Part shown: positions 1-6,231 of the stretch, piece by piece
How positions within the stretch are numbered: the first letter of the stretch is position 1
Layout of the letters: each line of letters begins with the position of its first letter
Assembly: GCA_937958285.1 (NCBI GenBank)
Contig: CALFXQ010000142.1
Span: forward strand, 1 to 6,765
Source: an uncultured Fusibacter sp.
GTDB taxonomy: Bacteria; Bacillota; Clostridia; Peptostreptococcales; Acidaminobacteraceae
Length of the DNA: 6,765 bases
Reading direction: 5' to 3'
Translations under genes and position numbers: made by a program
Notes under the pieces: generated by a model
What the model was told of the DNA's origin: nothing
Databases searched by the model: none
The model's input: the letters and a program-made list of their open reading frames with translations, nothing else

Positions 1-609
1 TTGGTGAGCGATGTCGAGGTAGGTGGTGGGCTCGTCTAGAAATAAAATATCCGTTTCTTGTGCAAGGGCCATTTCGATCCAGACCCGTTGTCGCTGGCCG
101 CCAGACAGTTCGGCTACCTCTTTGTTGGCAAGTGCCGTTATGCCCATTTGAGACATGGCATTTTCTATGGCCTCATGGTCAATTTTAGTGAGCCCCGAAA
201 AGCGCTTCTGATAGGGAAAGCGACCTCGGGCAATTAAATCGGCAACCACAATACCCTCAGGTGCAAGCGGCGACTGGGGCAAAATGCCAATCATTTGAGC
301 TAAATGCTTGGGCGCGTAGTGGTGAATGGGCTGTTGGTCCAGAAGCACCTTTCCCTTTCTGGGCCTTAGCAATCTCGAAATGGATTTTAAAAGCGTGGAT
401 TTACCACAGGCGTTAGCGCCAATCAATACTGTGATTTGCCCATCGGGTATTGTGACAGTCACGTCTTTTATCACGTCTGTGTTCCCGTAGGCAACAAATA
501 AGTGATCGGCTGTTAAGCGGCCAGTCAAGGGGCCAGTCAAGGGGCCAGTCAAGTGTCCATTCAAAGGGCCAGTCAAGGGATTATTTGTGCGATGGTGATG
601 GGCGTTCAT
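1..609 (-). CDS. Iron-siderophore ABC transporter ATP-binding protein (FecE/FepC-like), 3' end outside window
   Basis: This is the ATPase that powers siderophore import through the two permeases encoded just upstream. The first 203 residues are visible. From the translation: Walker A GANACGKST at residues 64-72, Q-loop Q112 (ILPQSPLAPEG), signature LSGGQRQR at 168-175, Walker B ILFLDE at 188-193, then PTTYLDIAHQ, which is typical of the FecE/FepC/FhuC subfamily. The H-loop and C-terminus lie beyond position 1. ATG at 609 is chosen because GAGGAGG sits 6 nt upstream and the start overlaps the permease stop as ATGA (4 bp), suggesting translational coupling. Compared with FecE, the first ~30 residues are extra: MNAHHHRTNN, then a TGPL-type tetrapeptide repeat. 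Family homology begins around residue 32 (RLTADHLFVAYG). The Walker A has Ala where GPNGCGKST is usual, but G64, G69, K70 and S71 are kept, so it should be active. Confidence 0.96.
   Translation of the reverse strand, partial: MNAHHHRTNNPLTGPLNGHLTGPLTGPLTGRLTADHLFVAYGNTDVIKDVTVTIPDGQITVLIGANACGKSTLLKSISRLLRPRKGKVLLDQQPIHHYAPKHLAQMIGILPQSPLAPEGIVVADLIARGRFPYQKRFSGLTKIDHEAIENAMSQMGITALANKEVAELSGGQRQRVWIEMALAQETDILFLDEPTTYLDIAHQ
519..578. repeat. 12-bp tandem repeat inside the ATPase N-terminus
   Basis: There are five consecutive 12-bp units, plus-strand consensus ggccagtcaagg, starting at 519, 531, 543, 555 and 567. Units 1, 2 and 5 are identical, unit 3 differs at its last base, and unit 4 (gtccattcaaag) is the most diverged. 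Read on the minus strand they encode a repeated Leu-Thr-Gly-Pro tetrapeptide (about residues 11-31). The unit length is a multiple of three, so copy-number change would alter protein length but not frame. Confidence 0.95.
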
Positions 610-1634
610 GCGATGCCTCCTCGTTTGTGATATTTTACCAAAAGCCAGAGCAGGTACGGTGCACCGACTATGCCCGTTATAACGCCAACAGGCAGTTTTG
701 TGGCCAGTAGATGTTGACCAATTAGATCGCTTCCCATAATGATGGTTGCGCCCATGAGTCCCGAGATCAGGGGGTGGCCTTCACCTCGGCCCACTAGAGA
801 TTTGGCAATTGGCCCCGATAAAAAAGCGACAAAGGCGATTGGCCCGGTGAGTGCTGTGGCAAAGGCTGTGAGGATCACAGCGCATATAATGATGAGAAGG
901 CGGCTCTTATGGGCACCCAAACCAAGGGCAGTCGAGAGCTCGTCGCCAAGGGCTAGCAGATTGAGATGCCTTTGAAACCCCATGAGGAAGATGCCAGCGG
1001 TGGCCACCGCGACGGCTAGTGGCCATATTTCAACGAGGCGAATGGTTTGAAGGCTCCCGCTTAACCAGCGCATAGCAGTGGCCACATCGTATTGTGAAGC
1101 CTGCAGCAAGAGCATGGAAGTAAGGGCGCTGAGTGCGGCTTGAACACTGATGCCAATCAGTACGAGGCGGTTTTGCGAAAAGTAATGGCCACTCGATAAT
1201 TGATAAATCACAAGTGCAGTGACAAGACCAAGCACTACAGACAAGATTGATAAGGGTAAACCCGACCATTTGAGCACGAGTATACCAAAGACTGCAGCCG
1301 CACTGGCGCCTGCGTTTATGCCAATCATATCTGGGCTGGCCAGAGGGTTTCTAAGCAGGGTCTGAAAGGCACTACCTGCCATGCCAAATGCAAGGCCAGA
1401 CAAGATGCCTGCGAGCATTCTTGGGAGGCGCAAGGTCACCAGGGCAAAATAGCCTTTATGGGAGCCACCGGTAGTCAGTATCGCGAGCATGTCTAGGGCT
1501 GAGTACCTCGTTTGCCCAATAGACAGCATTAAATAGCTGAGCGCTAGGAGCGTGGCCACAAGAGCGAGCGTCACCAAATTTTGTCTTCTAATTCTTTGCT
1601 GTAAGCCTATGCGATAGACTCTTTGAATGTCCAT
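606..1634 (-). CDS. FecCD-family siderophore ABC permease (second permease, FepG/FecD-like)
   Basis: This integral membrane protein of 342 residues should pair with the preceding permease to form the channel for ferric siderophore. Family marks are LRLPRMLAGILSGLAFGMAGSAFQ at about 68-91 (outside this run RNPLASPDMIGINAGAS continues to 111), and the cytoplasmic coupling segment LALGDELSTALGLG at 227-240, where the ATPase docks. The C-terminus carries LPVGVITGIVGAPYLLWLL at 314-332. The hydrophobic pattern fits the 9-10 helices of BtuC-type permeases and the length is normal. In the stretch equivalent to the usual FI(A/G)LxxPH the sequence is FVAFLSGPIAKSL, with no His, a modest departure. The start at 1634 has GAGGA 6 nt upstream. 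It lies 15 nt after the first permease stop and its own stop overlaps the ATPase start. Confidence 0.95.
   Translation of the reverse strand: MDIQRVYRIGLQQRIRRQNLVTLALVATLLALSYLMLSIGQTRYSALDMLAILTTGGSHKGYFALVTLRLPRMLAGILSGLAFGMAGSAFQTLLRNPLASPDMIGINAGASAAAVFGILVLKWSGLPLSILSVVLGLVTALVIYQLSSGHYFSQNRLVLIGISVQAALSALTSMLLLQASQYDVATAMRWLSGSLQTIRLVEIWPLAVAVATAGIFLMGFQRHLNLLALGDELSTALGLGAHKSRLLIIICAVILTAFATALTGPIAFVAFLSGPIAKSLVGRGEGHPLISGLMGATIIMGSDLIGQHLLATKLPVGVITGIVGAPYLLWLLVKYHKRGGIA
616..622 (-). promoter_or_regulatory. Shine-Dalgarno site deciding the ATPase start
   Basis: Minus-strand GAGGAGG lies 6 nt before the ATG at 609, inside the last codons of the upstream permease gene. It supports translation starting before the 12-bp repeat rather than at one of the TTG codons inside it, where no comparable site is seen. 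The repeat is therefore part of the protein. Confidence 0.85.
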
Positions 1635-1649
1635 GTTTTATCCTCAGGG

Positions 1650-2756
1650 TTATAGCTTCGTTTTTGTGAACTTAACAATCCAGATGAGAAGGGGTGCACC
1701 CATCATCGCGGTGATAATGCCCACCTCAATCTCGCCTGGACTGCCAAATCTGCGACCTATTACATCGGCAAAGGTCAGTAGCATGGCGCCCACAATCGCG
1801 CTATAGGGCAGGGCGCGCTGTAATCGGATGCCCATAACCTGCTTGACCATATGGGGGACCATAAGGCCAATAAAGCCGATGGGACCAGCAAGGGCCGTGG
1901 TCACTGCGCATAGCATAATACCACTTATGGCGCTTAACATGCGAATGCGACCAGTGCGAACACCTAGGCCAATGGCCATTTCGTCACCCATTGCCATGGC
2001 ATCGAGAGACGGAGCTAAATAAAGGGCCGTAGCACATGCAAATACAATAAAGGGCAGCATCCACAGTATGCCCTCCCAAGTGGCACCACTTAAAGATCCA
2101 ATTTGCCAGAAGCGATAGGCATTCATCACTTCAGTTCGCGGCAAGAGCAGGGCGCTGTTGATGGAAGAGAGGGAAGCCGTGGTGGCGGCGCCAGCCAGCG
2201 CCAGTTTTATAGGTGTGGCGCCTCCGTATCCTAGGGAGCCCAGGCTATACACCAAAACAGCAGCCAAACTTGCGCCCACAATTGCCCACAAAATGTAGCT
2301 CATGGGCGAAGTAAGCGTAAAAAAGCTCAACCCAATCACAATGGAGAGGGATGCACCTGTGTTCACGCCCAAAATACTCGGGTCTGCAATGGGGTTGCGG
2401 GTAATGGCCTGCATTAAAAGCCCCGATATGCCAAGGGCAGCACCAGCTAAAAGGGCAAACACCGTTCGCGGCAGGCGCTCTCTCACAATACGGTGCAATA
2501 ACCCGTCGCTTTCAAAATCGGATAGCGCCTCGACAACGATCATTAAGGGAATATCTCTAGACCCAATGGCAAGTGAGAGAAAGATAAGAAGGATAAGAAG
2601 GACTAGAAGGATTAGAAGGATTAGAATGGGCAAACGCAAACCCACGTGCAGGGGCATGCTCAAAATCCAAGGCATGCCCGAAAAAACAGGCATGCCTTTA
2701 ATACGCTTTATGTGAGCTGTTAGTCTATTCATTGGCCAGTTCCGCAGCCGCTCCAA
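1650..2756 (-). CDS. FecCD-family siderophore ABC permease (first permease, FepD/FecC-like)
   Basis: This is the other half of the permease dimer. Conserved segments are RERLPRTVFALLAGAALGISG at 92-112 (run broken here for length; LLMQAITRNPIADPSILGVNTGAS follows to 136), the coupling region AMAMGDEMAIGLGVRTGR at 253-270, GPIGFIGLMVPHMVK at 291-305 and the final MGAPLLIWIVKF at 352-363. At 368 residues it is about 30 longer than typical relatives. The excess is N-terminal: a thrice-repeated (G/S)MP hexapeptide at 21-38, then an extremely regular ILL repeat at 44-59 that forms the first membrane helix. The start is uncertain. ATG 2756 overlaps the binding-protein gene by 32 bp. ATG 2732 (residue 9) would overlap by only 8 bp and gives 360 residues. 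Neither has a strong Shine-Dalgarno sequence, so translation is probably coupled to the upstream gene. Confidence 0.94.
   Translation of the reverse strand: MERLRNWPMNRLTAHIKRIKGMPVFSGMPWILSMPLHVGLRLPILILLILLVLLILLIFLSLAIGSRDIPLMIVVEALSDFESDGLLHRIVRERLPRTVFALLAGAALGISGLLMQAITRNPIADPSILGVNTGASLSIVIGLSFFTLTSPMSYILWAIVGASLAAVLVYSLGSLGYGGATPIKLALAGAATTASLSSINSALLLPRTEVMNAYRFWQIGSLSGATWEGILWMLPFIVFACATALYLAPSLDAMAMGDEMAIGLGVRTGRIRMLSAISGIMLCAVTTALAGPIGFIGLMVPHMVKQVMGIRLQRALPYSAIVGAMLLTFADVIGRRFGSPGEIEVGIITAMMGAPLLIWIVKFTKTKL
2581..2625. repeat. 9-bp tandem repeat encoding the first transmembrane helix of permease 1
   Basis: There are five 9-bp units, plus-strand consensus aggattaga (aagataaga, aggataaga, aggactaga, aggattaga, aggattaga). 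On the minus strand they encode (Ile/Val)-Leu-Leu repeats at about residues 44-59, within the predicted first membrane helix. Unit gain or loss would be in frame and would lengthen or shorten the helix by three residues. Confidence 0.93.
2652..2705. repeat. Degenerate 18-bp repeat with three GCATGC cores in permease 1 N-terminus
   Basis: The palindrome GCATGC occurs at 2654, 2672 and 2690, exactly 18 bp apart, each preceded by two or more G/A bases. In frame it gives GMPVFS, GMPWIL and SMPLHV (residues 21-38). The cores are conserved but the rest of each unit has diverged, so it is either an old duplication or a coincidence of Met-Pro codons. The exact spacing favours duplication. Confidence 0.6.
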
Positions 2757-3840
2757 GGATTTCTAAGTATTCAGATAAGGTTGCTCGAATGGAGAGGGGA
2801 TTTGGCGTGCCCGCTGCAGCCAGTGGCGTATTGTCGGCGATTAGCGCTACAGAGCCTCTTTTAATGCCCTTCACTTGCCCAAGCAGCGCATCCTTTTGAA
2901 GCAGGGTGAGCAGCGAGGCATCTCCATAGGCCACCAGTACATCGATGTCCTCGAGGAGGTCTGCGTTTTCAGCGCTGATTTCGATGGCAAAAGATGTAGA
3001 TGTCTTGGCGAGCTCGGTGACCTTTTCAGGTACTGTGAATCCTAAGTCCTGAAGGAAGGCGGCCCTTGGATCTGTGGGCAAATAGATATAAAACTTGCCA
3101 AGATCTGCTGGATTAAAGTAGAAGAAGGCTGCAGATTTTCCTGACAATTGAGGATACCCAGCGGTTTGTTCGCCAATGTATGTCTCTAAAGAGGTTACAA
3201 GGGCCTCGCCCTCTGTGCGCATGCCCAAGCCTAAGGCGTTTTGGCGAATCTGATCGCGCCAAAATGTTTGCCATGCAGCAGTTGGGTATGCCACAACCGG
3301 CGCAATTTCACTGAGCAGTGCATATTCTTCTTCGGTAATGCCCGAATAAGCCGCTAAAATAATATCGGGATTAGATGCTTTAATCCCCTCGTAATCTAGC
3401 GCAGTAATATCGTTAAATAGATTGGGGTTTTCTACATTGGCCGCCTCAAAAGCCTCTTTCGTCCAGGGCAGCATGCCAGAGTCGTCTTGTACCCCATAGT
3501 TGGCCTTCGATATACCCACAGGAACAACCCCAAGGGCCAAGGCAACATCGTGGTTGCCCCATGCTATGGTCGCCACGCGTTCAGGTTTTTTCTCGATAAT
3601 CGTCTCTCCAAAGGCATGCGAGATTGTGAGGGGGTAAACAGTCTGGGTATCTTCAGCACCCTTAGCACCTTCAACACCCTCAGCACCCTCTTCAACAACA
3701 TCTTTTGGTGCAGCAGTGCTTTCGCCCTCGGCTGGACTTGCGCAGCCCGTTAGCACAGACACCGCAAGTAAAATTGTTAGGCAAATAACAAAGAGCGGCT
3801 TGCGCGCACCCTCGAGTATGCTCATGGTTGTACGTTTCAT
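2725..3840 (-). CDS. Iron-siderophore ABC transporter substrate-binding lipoprotein (FecB/FepB-like, periplasmic-binding-protein class III)
   Basis: This lipoprotein captures ferric siderophore outside the membrane and delivers it to the permease pair. Residues 1-32 form a lipoprotein signal peptide: basic start, hydrophobic core LFVICLTILLAVSVL at 16-30, and lipobox LTGC with the lipidated Cys at 33. An acidic, Gly/Ala/Glu-rich linker follows (34-66), built partly from a GxE tripeptide repeat. The binding domain (about 68-368) starts YPLTISHAFGETIIEKKPER, and then has VATIAWGNHDVALALGVVPVGIS at 89-111 (split here: VATIAWGNHD, VALALGVVPVGIS), the family's switch from beta strand to helix near the ligand. 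DYEGIKASNPDIILAAYSG at 149-167 is also characteristic. The length is slightly above average because of the linker. The start has AAAGGAG 6 nt upstream. As first gene of the operon it sits behind a Fur box. The siderophore cannot be named from sequence. Confidence 0.95.
   Translation of the reverse strand: MKRTTMSILEGARKPLFVICLTILLAVSVLTGCASPAEGESTAAPKDVVEEGAEGVEGAKGAEDTQTVYPLTISHAFGETIIEKKPERVATIAWGNHDVALALGVVPVGISKANYGVQDDSGMLPWTKEAFEAANVENPNLFNDITALDYEGIKASNPDIILAAYSGITEEEYALLSEIAPVVAYPTAAWQTFWRDQIRQNALGLGMRTEGEALVTSLETYIGEQTAGYPQLSGKSAAFFYFNPADLGKFYIYLPTDPRAAFLQDLGFTVPEKVTELAKTSTSFAIEISAENADLLEDIDVLVAYGDASLLTLLQKDALLGQVKGIKRGSVALIADNTPLAAAGTPNPLSIRATLSEYLEILGAAAELANE
3650..3694. repeat. 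9-bp tandem repeat in the binding-protein linker
   Basis: About five 9-bp units of the form cc(c/t)t(c/t)agca run from 3650 to 3694, with one or a few changes each. On the minus strand they give GAE, GVE, GAK and GAE tripeptides (about residues 52-63), in the flexible linker between the lipid anchor and the folded domain. The repeat is in frame, so length changes would only alter the tether. Confidence 0.8.
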
Positions 3841-3878
3841 TTTTGTCTCCTTTATGTTATAATTTTATGCGAGTTTGA

Positions 3879-3897
3879 GATATCGATAATCATTATC
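3879..3897. promoter_or_regulatory. Fur box
   Basis: The 19 bases match the classical Fur consensus GATAATGATAATCATTATC at 17 positions (mismatches at positions 5 and 6). Read as the 7-1-7 form TGATAATnATTATCA, positions 3884-3898 match 14 of 15, missing only the first T. It lies about 13-31 nt downstream of the predicted importer transcription start and at the -35 position of the predicted regulator promoter. Iron-loaded Fur there could block both directions. Confidence 0.9.
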
Positions 3898-3909
3898 ACG
3901 ATTCACAAC
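3897..3909. promoter_or_regulatory. Possible third, shortened copy of the regulator half-site
   Basis: CACGATTCACAAC equals the repeat at 3953 with two bases (TC) missing. It touches the Fur box on one side and lies in the -35 zone of the possible regulator promoter, at the start-site region of the importer promoter. It could serve autoregulation, but the two-base deletion may abolish binding. Confidence 0.35.
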
Positions 3910-3916
3910 TGAGCTG

Positions 3917-3945
3917 ATTATAATCTTATTTGATTTTCCTATCAA
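3917..3945 (-). promoter_or_regulatory. Promoter of the siderophore importer operon
   Basis: On the minus strand, TTGATA (3945-3940) is followed after 17 nt by TATAAT (3922-3917). That is five of six matches at -35, six of six at -10 and the ideal spacing. Transcription would start near 3910 and leave a 5' leader of about 70 nt containing the Fur box. The leader ends in AAAGGAG at 3853-3847, before the ATG at 3840. Confidence 0.82.
3919..3924 (+). promoter_or_regulatory. Possible -10 element for the AraC-family regulator gene
   Basis: TATAAT on the plus strand is part of the perfect 10-bp palindrome GATTATAATC (3916-3925), so it overlaps the minus-strand -10. No good -35 lies at the right distance (17 nt upstream is TCACGA). 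The regulator promoter may be weak, activator-dependent or located elsewhere. If used, the two divergent promoters could not be occupied at the same time. Confidence 0.5.
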
Positions 3946-3952
3946 TCAACAA

Positions 3953-3987
3953 CACGATTCTCACAACACCCACACGAAAATCACAAT
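3953..3987. promoter_or_regulatory. Candidate AraC-family operator: two 15-bp direct repeats
   Basis: CACGATTCTCACAAC (3953-3967) and CACGAAAATCACAAT (3973-3987) share 11 of 15 bases, with CACGA and TCACAA identical. They repeat exactly 20 bp apart, about two helical turns. AraC-family activators typically bind direct repeats about 21 bp apart next to the -35 of their target, and here the nearer repeat ends 7 nt from the importer -35. The neighbouring regulator is the obvious candidate binder; this is inference. Confidence 0.62.
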
Positions 3988-4019
3988 TTTGAGGCGTTTA
4001 TAAAACAAAGGACAAGGTC

Positions 4020-5108
4020 ATGGAACTTACAGATTTTCAGCGTCAATTTTTTAGTCAAATTGGAATGGTAGCTTCCCATTCAGGGTGGCCTATCACCTAT
4101 AATAAGCCACATTCCCCTGCCGACAACAAGCGCGCTTCAATAAAAAAAAGCGCCGAGAGCGCCCATGAGTTTGTTACTTTTTATCATTCAGAAAAGCGAT
4201 TTACCTTTGTGGTGGCGGACTATACCATCGCCCATAACTTTACTTTATCCTTTAAGAGCACCGAAACATTTCTGCGCTTTGGCATCGTCACAAAAGGGAC
4301 ATCGCGCTTTAATATCGAGAACAATACCCGACAAACCTTTTACCCTTCACCCTATCTCACCTATGAAACGCAAATCAAAGGGCAACAGCACTGGGAAAAG
4401 GGTCAACACTATCAGGCCATAGAGTTCTTTATAGACCCGAGGTTTCTGCATGCATTAGCCAAACGCTATCCGAAAGACATGCAAGGCTTGAGCCAATTGG
4501 TTGCCAATCACGTCTACTTGAGCTTGCCCCTTGAGGTGCTCGACCAGCTGTGGCTACTTAAGCAACACCACGAGAAGGGGACCTTGAGCGCACTAGACCT
4601 GGAATCGCGTGTGCTCAGTTGCCTTTCTCTGCTCTTAGAAGCGATCAATCTAGGAAAGTATCACACCGCTTCACGTCATTCAGATGTTGCAATTGAAGGT
4701 GCAAGTCGCGTGTCGCTGGGCATAAAAAGGTGGTTAAAATTATCAGAAAAAGATATGCTGCGCATTCGAGAGGCAAAGACTTTAATCGATACCTCTTTAC
4801 CTTCTCCGCCAACGGTACAAGATATAAGTGCTGTGCTCAACCTTTCACAGCAGAAGCTTACCTATGGGTTTAAGTCCCTCTATCAAGAGACCATTGGCAC
4901 CTATATCAAGAACCATCGACTCTTAACCGCTGCCAACCTGCTCAGCAGCAGTGACCTTAGCGTAAAGCAGATCGCCCTCAGTGTTGGTTATAGCTGCACG
5001 CCAAACTTCTGCAATGCCTTCAAGCACAAGTTTAAACAAAGTCCAATTGGCTACAGAAATGCAAATCAAATCGAATCAAATCAAATCAAATCAAATCAAA
5101 TCAAATAG
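4020..5108 (+). CDS. AraC-family transcriptional regulator, PchR/YbtA-like, probably siderophore-responsive
   Basis: This is a cytoplasmic DNA-binding regulator of 362 residues. The N-terminal half (about 50-210) has no recognised catalytic motif and should be the ligand-sensing region. The C-terminal AraC domain covers 247-346 and has two helix-turn-helix units: VQDISAVLNLSQQKLTYGFK at 266-285, and SVKQIALSVGYSCTPNFCNA at 314-333, ending FKHKFKQSPIGYR. The combination PPTVQDIS...KLTYGFKSLY...IGTYIKNHRL resembles PchR-type regulators, which activate siderophore uptake genes when ferric siderophore enters the cell. Divergent placement beside a siderophore importer supports that role. The start has AAAGGA 7 nt upstream. 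After residue 346 comes an unusual tail, NANQIESNQIKSNQIK, made by a 5-bp DNA repeat. The gene end overlaps the convergent neighbour by 8 bp. Confidence 0.92.
   Translation: MELTDFQRQFFSQIGMVASHSGWPITYNKPHSPADNKRASIKKSAESAHEFVTFYHSEKRFTFVVADYTIAHNFTLSFKSTETFLRFGIVTKGTSRFNIENNTRQTFYPSPYLTYETQIKGQQHWEKGQHYQAIEFFIDPRFLHALAKRYPKDMQGLSQLVANHVYLSLPLEVLDQLWLLKQHHEKGTLSALDLESRVLSCLSLLLEAINLGKYHTASRHSDVAIEGASRVSLGIKRWLKLSEKDMLRIREAKTLIDTSLPSPPTVQDISAVLNLSQQKLTYGFKSLYQETIGTYIKNHRLLTAANLLSSSDLSVKQIALSVGYSCTPNFCNAFKHKFKQSPIGYRNANQIESNQIKSNQIK
5062..5106. repeat. 5-bp tandem repeat (caaat x9) at the regulator 3' end
   Basis: There are nine consecutive caaat units; the third is cgaat. They encode the SNQIK-type tail of the regulator. 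The stop codons of both convergent genes lie at the right edge of the repeat. The unit is not a multiple of three, so slippage shifts frame. However, stops follow closely in the other frames (5111 after loss of one unit, 5125 in the third frame), so only the tail would change. The minus-strand gene ends ATT TGA within the repeat and would be unaffected. Confidence 0.95.
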
Positions 5109-6081
5109 AGTAGACGTGTTCTGCTAAACGCTGCTGTTGCGATACAATGCTTTGGTTAACCTTCTCTAAATTGCCACTGAGTTGTTCTGATAACCGCGTT
5201 AGTTTATGGTTGAGCTGCTCATGTTTGTCGATGGCATCCACAATGCGCTGGTGTACCGCAAAATCTACAAAGAAACTGTCGAAGAGGTAATCCGAAATGC
5301 GAAAGCCATCGAGGTCCATATTGGCGACATTCAGTGCTTCAATGTCTGAAAGTTCACGGTTTAACCGTTCAATTTTCTGGTTAAGACCATCCATAAGGCC
5401 CTTTGCTTGATCCATTTTATCTCTTTTTACCATGGTGGCAAACATCCCGCCGCCGACCATGTCGTAGGTGCTCCAACTCTTGGCCTCTGAGAGCACGCCC
5501 ACAACGGTGCTTAAATGATTAAGTGTTTGATTGGCGGCATCAATCGCCTCAGCAATCTCAATCTGCTGCTGTGTAAGTTGGTTGAGCGCCGTTTCGAAAC
5601 CCTCAATTTCTGTGTGGCCCGCTATTTGGTGTGCTTTAAGGTAAGTGCGTTTCTCCTGAAGGGCAATTTGATAATCGGCTTCCGAGGTCTTAAGGGGTGC
5701 GAGCTGCTTTTGAATGCTCAGGTATTCAGTTTCTAGTGCCACTACATCGAAGTTTGAACTGTCGAGTTTTCTTTTCGCTTCTAGGGCCTCTAGTTCTTCC
5801 TGTTCAAGGCGCTCGGCTTTGTTGTTGAGCAGGGTGCTCACAAAATTCGAAAAGGACATGCTATTCATCTTCTCTACATCGCGCGCTTCTTTTTTATAGG
5901 CGATTTGGAGCTGCTCGACCTTTTCTTTGGCCGTGGCCAGCGCATTTTCTGTGCTAGACAGTTGGCGCTCGAGTACACTTTTTCGCACACTTGCGGTGCG
6001 GGTGACTTCGATTTTTTCCGTTAGCTCAGCTAACATCTTAGTTTGATCAAGGGTTGTGCCTAGGTTATTGAAGGGTGTCAT
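5101..6081 (-). CDS. Coiled-coil protein of unknown function
   Basis: The product has 326 residues, no signal peptide and no membrane segment, so it is probably cytoplasmic. Heptad-like, Glu/Lys/Gln-rich helices dominate residues 15-75, 85-200 and 225-250, with another at 278-322. They are interrupted by a glycine-containing segment, SWSTYDMVGGGMFATMVKRD (202-221), and a region rich in Asp and aromatic residues, MDLDGFRISDYLFDSFFVDF (255-274). I recall similar proteins with a W-T-DM-GGG segment flanked by coiled coils in Bacillota, annotated only as hypothetical; no function can be given. The start at 6081 has AAAAGGAG 5 nt upstream. The upstream space (6082-6231) is AT-rich with a run of eight A (6140-6147), and I see no convincing promoter there. 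The gene is convergent with the AraC-family gene and no terminator is visible between them. Confidence 0.85.
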   Translation of the reverse strand: MTPFNNLGTTLDQTKMLAELTEKIEVTRTASVRKSVLERQLSSTENALATAKEKVEQLQIAYKKEARDVEKMNSMSFSNFVSTLLNNKAERLEQEELEALEAKRKLDSSNFDVVALETEYLSIQKQLAPLKTSEADYQIALQEKRTYLKAHQIAGHTEIEGFETALNQLTQQQIEIAEAIDAANQTLNHLSTVVGVLSEAKSWSTYDMVGGGMFATMVKRDKMDQAKGLMDGLNQKIERLNRELSDIEALNVANMDLDGFRISDYLFDSFFVDFAVHQRIVDAIDKHEQLNHKLTRLSEQLSGNLEKVNQSIVSQQQRLAEHVYSI

Positions 6082-6231
6082 TTTTTCTCCTTTTTAACGT
6101 TGAACCATTGCCGATTGGTCTAATTCTAACAAAATCTTTAAAAAAAATGGAGGTGTGGCATAGAAGTGTAAATAAGCGCTTGAAAATGTGCATTTAAGCC
6201 ATCGTCCACAAAATCGCAATATGCGGCATAC

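Noticed and set aside
519..578. Tandem repeats as a CRISPR array or iteron origin
   Set aside because: The units are only 5-18 bp, directly adjacent without spacers, and translated in frame within real genes.
739..975. Plus-strand and other short open frames within the permease, binding-protein, regulator and coiled-coil genes
   Set aside because: They lie inside strongly recognised genes in other frames and give compositionally odd proteins without recognisable motifs.
2302..2715. Plus-strand open frame of 137 codons rich in Arg-Ile repeats
   Set aside because: It is the complement of the FecCD permease, and the RRIRRI pattern is the antisense of the ILL repeat. It has no family features, whereas the minus-strand frame is clearly conserved.
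1..3840. Heme, vitamin B12 or metal importer instead of a siderophore importer
   Set aside because: BtuC-type permeases are shared by these systems, so it cannot be excluded outright. The Fur box, the PchR-like divergent regulator and the FecE-type PTTYLDIAHQ motif together favour ferric siderophore.
3997..4004. TATAAA at 3999 as the -10 of the regulator gene
   Set aside because: Transcription would begin at about 4011, inside the ribosome binding site, leaving no usable leader.
6101..6122. Imperfect inverted repeat around accattgccgattggt upstream of the coiled-coil gene
   Set aside because: The arms contain mismatches near the centre and only four solid outer pairs; not distinguishable from chance.
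6148..6198. Small plus-strand open frame starting atggaggtgtgg
   Set aside because: It has only about 16 codons, no ribosome binding site and no family resemblance; it lies in an AT-rich gap.
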